Shown here: piece after piece, positions 1 to 5,155 of the stretch
Layout: the number at the start of each line of letters is the position of its first letter
Position numbering within the stretch: the first letter of the stretch is position 1
Source: Ruminococcus sp. UBA4383
GTDB lineage: Bacteria; Bacillota; Clostridia; Oscillospirales; Ruminococcaceae
NCBI GenBank assembly: GCA_002389995.1
Contig: DGRR01000071.1
Location: 1 to 7,023 of the forward strand
Length of the DNA: 7,023 nt
Direction: 5' to 3'
The notes under the pieces: model-generated
Told to the model about the DNA's origin: nothing
Databases searched by the model: none
The model's input: the letters and a program-made list of their open reading frames with translations, nothing else
Made by a program: the position numbers and the translations under genes

Positions 1-922
1 CTGCGAACTGAAGGACAGTGTAATTTGTTATTATCCTTGATGCCACTCTGTCGTCATATCTTTCGCTTATCCCGTAATAATCGAGATTTGTGCTTATTAT
101 GGTAGGGAGTCTGCGGTTCATGCGTGTATTTATTATATTATACACCGTGGAAGTATAGAACTGTGTGCGGTATTCTGTACCGAGGTCATCAAGTATCAGG
201 AGTTCTGTATTGAGTATATTATTAATCAGTTCGTCCGAATGTTCATGGCTGAAATGTTCTTTTTCGATATTTTGCAGAATATTTATAACGGAATCATATA
301 TAACTGTATTGCCTTTTTTTATAACCTCATTGGCTATTGAAAGTGAGAGATGAGTTTTACCCAGACCCGTACCGCCGAACATGAATATACTCGGTGAATT
401 TATGCTGAAATTATATGCATAATTCTGAGTATAGTTATATATTTTTATCATCATTGCATATGCTTCGCCCTGATAGTATGACATATTGAACGTATCAAAC
501 GAACAGAGATTCAGGTGAGTATTTTTATTTATGCGTTCCGCAGCGAACTGACCGAACAGTTTACGCAGACATTCGCAGTATTCGGAATTGTTATAGCCTG
601 TGTCGTTGCATTTAGGGCAGGTATAGTGGATATCGAGGTAATCAGGCGGATAGCCGTATCTCACGAGCATTTTCCTTGACATGGACTGTGCGCCGAGGTT
701 GTGCTGTCTTAGCTGATTTGCCATACTGACAGCATCTTGACCTTTATTTTGTGAAAACACACGGATAAGTTCTCTTCCCGAATTAAAAATGGTTTCATTG
801 ACTTCACGGATTTCGGGAATTTTTTTATTGATTTCTTCTATACGTCTTTCATTTTCGGCAAAAGCCATATTTCGTCTTTTACTTATTACTGCCATTGCCT
901 TGTCAAATATTTCATTATCCAA
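1..922 (-). CDS. DnaC/DnaI-like AAA+ ATPase, putative replicative helicase loader (3' end outside window)
   Basis: This cytoplasmic ATPase is expected to load the replicative DNA helicase at origins or restarted forks, as DnaC does in E. coli and DnaI in Bacillus. About 307 residues are visible and the reading frame is open to base 1; relatives are usually about 320-335 residues, so only a short C-terminal end is missing. Visible parts: a charged N-terminal helical region (about 1-75), a zinc-finger-like cluster CPKC near 102-105 with CEC at 116-118, Walker A GGTGLGKT at 183-190, Walker B LLILDD at 241-246, a sensor-1-like STN at 277-279, and a DDRVASRI segment near 290-297 that probably carries the arginine finger. 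The start is TTG at 922: it sits 6 bases after GAGGTG, and the nearest ATG in frame is ten codons in, without a ribosome site. It follows the DnaD gene by 11 bases, implying one operon. IstB-type transposition ATPases share this fold, but no transposase is present and the DnaD partner favours helicase loading. Confidence 0.88.
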   Translation of the reverse strand, partial: MDNEIFDKAMAVISKRRNMAFAENERRIEEINKKIPEIREVNETIFNSGRELIRVFSQNKGQDAVSMANQLRQHNLGAQSMSRKMLVRYGYPPDYLDIHYTCPKCNDTGYNNSEYCECLRKLFGQFAAERINKNTHLNLCSFDTFNMSYYQGEAYAMMIKIYNYTQNYAYNFSINSPSIFMFGGTGLGKTHLSLSIANEVIKKGNTVIYDSVINILQNIEKEHFSHEHSDELINNILNTELLILDDLGTEYRTQFYTSTVYNIINTRMNRRLPTIISTNLDYYGISERYDDRVASRIITNYTVLQFA

Positions 923-928
923 ACTGCA

Positions 929-934
929 CACCTC
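929..934 (-). promoter_or_regulatory. Ribosome binding site GAGGTG of the helicase-loader ATPase
   Basis: GAGGTG on the minus strand overlaps the TAG stop of the upstream DnaD gene by one base and lies 6 bases before the TTG codon at 922. It decides the TTG start and suggests that ribosomes finishing the DnaD gene can reinitiate here. Confidence 0.7.
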
Positions 935-1977
935 TATTCAAACTGATTTATGAATATCTTGTATTTTTCAAGGTCAAGCTTGCTGGAAGAAGAAGAATTA
1001 TTTTTATTGCTGTTTTTATATTTCTTGTTGTATTCATCGACTTCCTCGATTGTTTTAAGACCTTCCATATGCCATGAAGTCACGACTTTGTTTATATATT
1101 CAAAGGAAAGTTTTTCTGTATTTTCGAGGCATTTTTCATAGGCATAGTGGATAAGCTCCATATCAATACCGAGGGACTGCCATTTTTTGATAAATTCCTG
1201 TTGCTGAGTAGTCGGGGTATGTTTCATTTCAAATCTTCTTTTTACTATGTAGAGAAACTCGTTGTATTGTTTAAGCCGTTCAACTTCTTCATTTGCCAGA
1301 TCGAGGGTATTTATTTCCTTTTCAGCCCAGTCGCAAGCGATTTTCTCTATATAGCGGGGTTCTTTTTTATTTATCTGTGCGCAGTAGGTTATAAGGGTGA
1401 TGATAACTTCGCTTTTCAGACCGAGGTAATTGCTTATCCATATGATAGTATTCTGCATGGTATGGTTCAAATCGCCGAGTTTCTGTTCTGCGACTGTAAA
1501 AAGCTCCTTGATTTCGGAAGATGACTGAATAATTTTGGTGATTTCCGAGGGATTGAGGTTTTCTTTTTTTCTTGGCTTGTACTGCACGGGCTGAGTTGTC
1601 TGTACAGGCTGTGGAGTCTGTGTGTTCTGTACAGGCTGTAATAAAGGCTGTGCAGACTGAGGCTGTACAGCGGGAAGTGTTTCGGGTGCGGTGACTGTCG
1701 GGGCGGTCATCTGCATAACAGGTGAAGAAAACGCCTGATTGTCGGGAGTAATGACATTTACCTGCTGCCAGAAAAGTATGCTGTCCTGCACCTGCGATAC
1801 AGGTACTCCCGTATTCAGTGATATTTCCTCATCTGAAACATTTCTGCCTGAATTTCTCAGTATGAAAAGCAATACTTTCAGATGTTCTCCCGTGGCAAGT
1901 TTCAGCAGATTATCTGCCACTATGCACGGGACACCGAACATTGTCCCCCATATGCCACTGTTGACTTTTAATTCCAA
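934..1977 (-). CDS. DnaD-domain replication initiation protein with two DnaD-type repeats
   Basis: A 347-residue soluble protein of the DnaD/DnaB primosome family, which remodels origin DNA and helps recruit the replicative helicase with its loader. Residues about 20-78 look like a winged-helix DNA-binding or dimerisation domain. Residues about 90-138 are a Gln/Pro/Thr-rich linker with repeated QPVQ motifs ending in a basic KPRKK patch. Two DnaD C-terminal type domains follow: about 172-226 with signature YIEKIACDW and about 258-312 with YINKVVTSW, both matching the family's YI-x-x-I-x-x-W pattern. A Ser/Asn-rich spacer (321-333) then leads to a short charged and aromatic tail. The start is TTG at 1977, supported by AGGAGG 8 bases upstream and an extended -10 promoter. 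It is first in an operon with the ATPase. The architecture resembles Bacillus DnaD/DnaB, but which of the two it replaces cannot be told from sequence alone. Confidence 0.88.
   Translation of the reverse strand: MELKVNSGIWGTMFGVPCIVADNLLKLATGEHLKVLLFILRNSGRNVSDEEISLNTGVPVSQVQDSILFWQQVNVITPDNQAFSSPVMQMTAPTVTAPETLPAVQPQSAQPLLQPVQNTQTPQPVQTTQPVQYKPRKKENLNPSEITKIIQSSSEIKELFTVAEQKLGDLNHTMQNTIIWISNYLGLKSEVIITLITYCAQINKKEPRYIEKIACDWAEKEINTLDLANEEVERLKQYNEFLYIVKRRFEMKHTPTTQQQEFIKKWQSLGIDMELIHYAYEKCLENTEKLSFEYINKVVTSWHMEGLKTIEEVDEYNKKYKNSNKNNSSSSSKLDLEKYKIFINQFE
1600..1638 (-). repeat. Short in-frame repeat encoding the QPVQ linker of the DnaD protein
   Basis: The 12-base unit CTGTACAGGCTG (plus strand) occurs exactly at 1600-1611 and 1627-1638, 27 bases or nine codons apart, with degenerate copies on both sides. 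It encodes QPVQ motifs of the disordered linker. The in-frame spacing suggests slippage or unequal-exchange growth of the linker. Confidence 0.6.
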
Positions 1978-1985
1978 AGATAATT

Positions 1986-1991
1986 CCTCCT
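1986..1991 (-). promoter_or_regulatory. Ribosome binding site AGGAGG of the DnaD-domain gene
   Basis: A consensus AGGAGG on the minus strand ends 8 bases before the TTG codon at 1977. It fixes this TTG as the start although no ATG is nearby; such a strong site may offset the weak start codon. Confidence 0.85.
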
Positions 1992-2011
1992 GTATTTTTC
2001 TGCGGAAATAT

Positions 2012-2040
2012 ATTATAACACATTTTTATATATTTGTCAC
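2012..2040 (-). promoter_or_regulatory. Sigma-A type promoter of the DnaD/ATPase operon
   Basis: On the minus strand, GTGACA (2040-2035, five of six to consensus) is followed by a 17-base spacer and TATAAT (2017-2012), preceded by TGT, which makes an extended -10. Transcription should begin near 2005, giving a leader of about 28 bases with the AGGAGG site. The -35 box lies inside one copy of the TTTGTCAC element, a possible regulator site. Confidence 0.75.
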
Positions 2041-2065
2041 TATGTCATTTTATACAATCACAAGA
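2033..2065. repeat. TTTGTCAC...ATCACAAGA element, copy 1, over the DnaD promoter -35
   Basis: TTTGTCAC (2033-2040) and ATCACAAGA (2057-2065) form a gapped imperfect dyad (TTGT/ACAA ends). The same two words recur at 2120-2143 with a shorter gap. The left word coincides with the -35 box of the minus-strand promoter. This may be a regulator binding site or a decayed duplication; no known regulator is recognised. Confidence 0.4.
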
Positions 2066-2119
2066 GAAATTTTTGTAGAATTTGCTCTCATATGCATTAC
2101 TGTTTTAAAATGCAGATTT

Positions 2120-2143
2120 TTTGTCACCATAATTATCACAAGA
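2120..2143. repeat. TTTGTCAC...ATCACAAGA element, copy 2, just upstream of the STAS promoter
   Basis: TTTGTCAC (2120-2127) and ATCACAAGA (2135-2143) repeat the words seen at 2033-2065, in the same order and strand but with the gap shortened by 9 bases. The right word ends 3 bases before the -35 box of the STAS promoter. A shared operator is an inference from placement only. Confidence 0.4.
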
Positions 2144-2146
2144 CTA

Positions 2147-2175
2147 TTGATTTTTCTCATGAACTGTGATATAAT
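2147..2175 (+). promoter_or_regulatory. Sigma-A type promoter of the STAS gene
   Basis: TTGATT (2147-2152) is followed by exactly 17 bases and a perfect TATAAT (2170-2175), preceded by TGA, so it is also an extended -10. Transcription should begin near 2182, leaving a leader of about 24 bases before the ATG. No hairpin or riboswitch fits in so short a leader. Confidence 0.8.
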
Positions 2176-2191
2176 GTTAAATAATACCCCG

Positions 2192-2197
2192 AAAGGA
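2192..2197 (+). promoter_or_regulatory. Ribosome binding site AAAGGA of the STAS gene
   Basis: AAAGGA lies 8 bases before the ATG at 2206 and supports that start. Confidence 0.7.
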
Positions 2198-2205
2198 ATG
2201 TCACT

Positions 2206-2502
2206 ATGGATATAGAAAAATCAATTGAAGAAAATAGGCTCATCGTCAGAATAAACGGCAGAATAGACATAGAAACTGCCCCCGATTTTGACAGGACAGT
2301 TACCGAAATCATCGACAGAAATCTGCTTGTCACCCTCGATTTTGCAAATCTCAGCTATATATCCTCAGCAGGTCTGAGAAGTCTCCTGCACCTGAGAAAT
2401 GCTGTCGATGAATACGGCGGAGATATCAGAATAGTCAATGTCATTGATGAAGTAATGGAAATATTCAATGTAACAGGATTTGTTGATATGTTTGAATTTT
2501 GA
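2206..2502 (+). CDS. STAS-domain protein, anti-sigma-factor antagonist type
   Basis: A 98-residue single-domain STAS protein of the SpoIIAA/RsbV kind. Family members bind a serine kinase/anti-sigma factor when unphosphorylated and so release a sigma factor or other partner. The fold is visible as alternating strands and helices: an N-terminal strand pair (LIVRINGRID, 12-21), a strand LLVTLDF (40-46), the signature loop LSYISSAGLRSLL (49-61), and the last strand IRIVNV (74-79) with the following helix. By alignment with the DSSG/DSTG motif of SpoIIAA and RsbV, Ser54 is the likely phosphorylation site; Ser53 replaces the usual Asp. Length is normal for the family. The gene stands alone with its own promoter and terminator; no RsbW/SpoIIAB kinase or PP2C phosphatase is in the window, so the partner is unknown. 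Confidence 0.9.
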   Translation: MDIEKSIEENRLIVRINGRIDIETAPDFDRTVTEIIDRNLLVTLDFANLSYISSAGLRSLLHLRNAVDEYGGDIRIVNVIDEVMEIFNVTGFVDMFEF

Positions 2503-2513
2503 GAATAAGAAAA

Positions 2514-2545
2514 TCTGCACAGCTTTTGCTGTGCAGACTTTTTTT
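2514..2545. terminator. Bidirectional intrinsic terminator between convergent genes
   Basis: A perfect 10-bp stem (TCTGCACAGC at 2514-2523, GCTGTGCAGA at 2528-2537) closes a TTTT loop and is followed on the plus strand by C and seven T (2538-2545). On the minus strand the hairpin is followed by TTTTCTTATTC, a weaker T-rich tract. It starts 12 bases after the STAS stop and 11 bases past the stop of the convergent synthetase-like gene, so it can serve both. Confidence 0.9.
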
Positions 2546-2548
2546 ATA

Positions 2549-4549
2549 TTAATCCTCGCTTGCAAACTGACTTTCGTGCTTTGTAAAGAAATCTGTTCTC
2601 GGAGGAAGGAATTTAAGCTTGTGATTTTCACCTGTAAAGAATGTGAGAGGCTCGAAAATATTGTCCCATGACCATATATTTTCATCAACCTGCAAATATT
2701 CCCTGAGTTTTTCAGTGCCGAACGGTGCGAGGGGGTGAAGGAGTATTCCCGCAGTTTTTATAATATGGAAAAGGTTTGCAAGTGTCTGCTTTAATTTCTC
2801 CATATCATCGGGTTCGGCAGTTATATTTTTTGACATATACTTGCTTCCGTTTCTGATATAGCTGTCAAGAACATAAGTACACTGATGAAAGGCGAATTTT
2901 GACATATGTCTTTCAAATTCAAGCACAGCCTTTTTAGCGTCTGCAAGGAAATTTTCTTCGGGAGCGTTATCGGGGAGTATGCCGTCAAAATATTTCTGAG
3001 TTGTATAGAAAGCGGTTCTTATTATGCGGTTGTAAACGTTTGAAAGCAAAAGTCCGTCCTTTACAACAGGGTCAGTATCTTCGGGCTTTGCAAGCGGATT
3101 GTAGGGCTTCGGCATAAAGCTTACCGAACGCTGTCCAAGTCCAAGTCCAAGCCAGTGCATACGGAGCTGTTCGGGAGTATAGTAATTGAGAAGGTCATCA
3201 GCCATAGGAGGCTTTACATCACCTGAACTTGATGCTTTTTTGTCAAGGAAGAGTATGTGGTGATTTGCAACGATTACAGGAAGTTGAAGTTCACCGTCCG
3301 CAGGAGATGCGGATTTTGTTTCACTTTCCTGCTGTGCCATCCACATGGCAGGTTCAGCAATGCCGTAGAAATAGATATTATCCTGACCGATGAACTGATA
3401 TACGGTTGAATCCTTACTGCACCAGAAATCTTTCCATTCCTCACGGTTTCTGCCGATTTGTTCGAGATATGTTTCTGTAAAGGAAATCGGAGCCCAGAGC
3501 GATTCGGGCCATACCCATACCGTAAGCCCCTCAACACCGTCAAGGACAGGAGCAGGTACGCCCCATTCAATATTTCCGGTAAGTCTGAATGGAACGAGTG
3601 TTTTGCCTGTTCTGTAACGGATATTGTTTTCGGTCAGTATCCTGCAAGCCTCATCACAGTCCGAAAGCTCTTTAAATTCGATAGTGAATGAAGGCTTTTT
3701 CTTTTCCTCAATATAGGTATGTTCGGGCATTGAATCCTTTAATTCAAAATATTTCTCCTCAAATTCACGCTTTACATAAATAACGGGCGGTTTGAGAAAT
3801 TCCGAAATAGTCTTGCATACAACAGGGCGGACATCTTTTCTTTTCTGCAATTCAGATACCCATTCCTGCATTAATTTTTCATAGTCACGGAGTTTGAAAT
3901 ACCAGTTTGTAACGGGTTTCATGGAGGGAGTTTCGCCTGTCAGGGTGCTTACGGGATTTATTAAATTTTCGGGCATATACTGATGACCGAGGTCACATTC
4001 ATCTGCGTAGCCTTTTTCGGAGGTACAGCCTTCAACGGGACATTTTCCGATTACCTGTCTGCCGTTGAGGAAAACGCCTGCTTTTTCGTCAAAGAACTGC
4101 ATGGTAGTTATCTGATTAAGCTGACCTTTTTTATGGAGTGATTTTATAAACCAATCAGTAACTTCCGCATGGATTTCCTTTGAGCGTCCGAGACCTGATG
4201 CTGCAAAGAGGTTTGGAGAAATTCCGTAGGATTTAAGGGTATTTTTCTGTTTCTGATGATTTGAATTTACAAATTCTTCAAGAGAGCCTTCAAATTCCCC
4301 TTTTTCATGTTTTATTCTCCAGCCCTCGGCGATAGGAGAACCGTAGCAGTCCGTACCGCTTACGAAAATAACGTTTTCCTTTCCGATTCTGTCACGGAGA
4401 AATCTTGCGTAGGTATCTGCGAATACGAGCATACCGCCCACATGACCGAAATGCAGTTCTTTATTTCCATAGGGCATACCCCCCGTAATGACTGCTCTTT
4501 TCGGGAATACGGGACGGGGAATTTCAAAATTGTTTTTGTTTTCACGCAT
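2549..4549 (-). CDS. Methionyl-tRNA-synthetase-like class I aminoacyl-tRNA ligase (MetG family, divergent)
   Basis: A 666-residue cytoplasmic protein of the MetRS family, which normally joins methionine to tRNA-Met using ATP. Landmarks in order: MPYGNKELHFGH (25-36, HIGH-type ATP site), GTDCYGSP (65-72, containing the Asp that binds the amino acid's amino group), a zinc knuckle C170, C175, C185, H189, the strand EWGVPAP (328-334), FIGQD (386-390), KASSS (438-442) at the KMSKS position, and a helical anticodon-binding domain (about 500-650). There is no C-terminal Trbp111-type tRNA-binding domain. Oddities: KASSS lacks the second Lys; about 60 extra residues (about 256-318) precede EWGVP; a Ser/Gln-rich insert (about 405-424) precedes KASSS; several methionine-pocket and anticodon residues differ from E. 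coli MetRS. The ATG start has GAAAGGA 7 bases upstream. It is the last gene of the glutamine synthetase cluster. Family membership is firm; methionine specificity is not. Confidence 0.85.
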   Translation of the reverse strand: MRENKNNFEIPRPVFPKRAVITGGMPYGNKELHFGHVGGMLVFADTYARFLRDRIGKENVIFVSGTDCYGSPIAEGWRIKHEKGEFEGSLEEFVNSNHQKQKNTLKSYGISPNLFAASGLGRSKEIHAEVTDWFIKSLHKKGQLNQITTMQFFDEKAGVFLNGRQVIGKCPVEGCTSEKGYADECDLGHQYMPENLINPVSTLTGETPSMKPVTNWYFKLRDYEKLMQEWVSELQKRKDVRPVVCKTISEFLKPPVIYVKREFEEKYFELKDSMPEHTYIEEKKKPSFTIEFKELSDCDEACRILTENNIRYRTGKTLVPFRLTGNIEWGVPAPVLDGVEGLTVWVWPESLWAPISFTETYLEQIGRNREEWKDFWCSKDSTVYQFIGQDNIYFYGIAEPAMWMAQQESETKSASPADGELQLPVIVANHHILFLDKKASSSGDVKPPMADDLLNYYTPEQLRMHWLGLGLGQRSVSFMPKPYNPLAKPEDTDPVVKDGLLLSNVYNRIIRTAFYTTQKYFDGILPDNAPEENFLADAKKAVLEFERHMSKFAFHQCTYVLDSYIRNGSKYMSKNITAEPDDMEKLKQTLANLFHIIKTAGILLHPLAPFGTEKLREYLQVDENIWSWDNIFEPLTFFTGENHKLKFLPPRTDFFTKHESQFASED

Positions 4550-4556
4550 GATAAAT

Positions 4557-4563
4557 TCCTTTC
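4557..4563 (-). promoter_or_regulatory. Ribosome binding site GAAAGGA of the MetRS-like gene
   Basis: GAAAGGA on the minus strand lies 7 bases before the ATG at 4549. The whole gap to the preceding exonuclease gene is 30 A/T-rich bases, too short for a T-box leader, so this synthetase gene is not under its own T-box control. Confidence 0.65.
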
Positions 4564-4579
4564 TTTTATATTTTCTTAA

Positions 4580-5155
4580 TTATTTGAAACTCTGCATAAC
4601 AGCAGGGTCATCTTTAAGTTTAAGGTAGATTTCGTTGCAGATAAGGCAGTCCTTTTCGGCACGGTGCGCACCCTTTACGGATATTCTGAAATATCTTGCG
4701 ACAGTGGTTTGTTTTTTGTCAGTTGTCGGCAGGTCAGCTTTTCTTGCGAATCTGAGTACATCAATATAGTCGTTTTTCAGGTGTATTCCATGACATTTGA
4801 GCAGGGCATCATACAGGAATCTTATATCGAAATTCACATTATACCCTATCAGAATGTCATCTTTTACAAAATCACTGAAATTTCTGACAGCTTCAGAAAT
4901 ATCAGGGGAATTTTTCACCATATCATTATTTATACCTGTAAGTGAGGTAATGAAATATGATATTTTACCTTTAGGTTTTACGAGGGTGGTAAATTTTTCA
5001 GCAAGCCTGAAATTTCTGTATTTAAGGGCAGCGATTTCGATTATCTCGCAGTTTTCGGTTTCAAGACCTGTTGTTTCAATATCAATGACGCAGTAATCGG
5101 GAACTGCCCTGAAAAGGCTTTTTCCTTTTTTTCTTTTTACAGTACTCATAATCAC
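4580..5155 (-). CDS. DnaQ/PolC-type 3'-5' exonuclease, DEDDh family
   Basis: A 191-residue stand-alone exonuclease domain of the kind found in DNA polymerase III epsilon and inside PolC; it should remove nucleotides from 3' ends of DNA or RNA with two metal ions. All DEDDh motifs are intact: DIETTG (25-30, D25 and E27), the GYNVNFD motif (104-110, D110) and HRAEKD (164-169, H164 and D169). The N-terminus is basic (KRKKGK, 7-12). There is no polymerase, helicase or BRCT part. The start is either GTG at 5155, overlapping the glutamine synthetase stop as GTGA, or ATG at 5149, just after that stop. No clear ribosome site precedes either, so translation is probably coupled to the upstream gene. 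Its exact role (proofreading, repair, RNA trimming) cannot be told from the sequence. Confidence 0.88.
   Translation of the reverse strand: MIMSTVKRKKGKSLFRAVPDYCVIDIETTGLETENCEIIEIAALKYRNFRLAEKFTTLVKPKGKISYFITSLTGINNDMVKNSPDISEAVRNFSDFVKDDILIGYNVNFDIRFLYDALLKCHGIHLKNDYIDVLRFARKADLPTTDKKQTTVARYFRISVKGAHRAEKDCLICNEIYLKLKDDPAVMQSFK

Noticed and set aside
1..922. IstB-type insertion sequence ATPase
   Set aside because: The ATPase fold is shared, but no transposase, terminal inverted repeats or target duplication is seen, and the partner is a DnaD-domain gene in the same operon.
1147..1524. Plus-strand open frame of 125 codons, Phe/Leu-rich and membrane-like
   Set aside because: Antisense shadow of the DnaD-repeat region; the hydrophobicity comes from reading Lys/Glu/Ile-rich codons backwards.
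2093..2114. Inverted repeat TGCATT...AATGCA between the divergent promoters
   Set aside because: Only 6 bp of stem with a 10-base loop in A/T-rich DNA; too weak to call an operator or terminator.
1739..2215. Plus-strand open frame of 158 codons reaching into the STAS start
   Set aside because: It is antisense to the DnaD N-terminus and then crosses both promoters; no ribosome site and no recognisable domain.
2365..2688. Minus-strand open frame of 107 codons spanning the terminator
   Set aside because: It runs through the STAS gene antisense and the terminator hairpin, and overlaps the end of the synthetase gene in another frame.
3133..3150. Three tandem GTCCAA units
   Set aside because: They encode the LGLGLG stretch of the synthetase in frame; a small chance repeat within coding sequence.
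4550..4579. Possible T-box or other riboswitch before the synthetase-like gene
   Set aside because: The gap is 30 A/T-rich bases holding only a ribosome site; no room for a leader structure.
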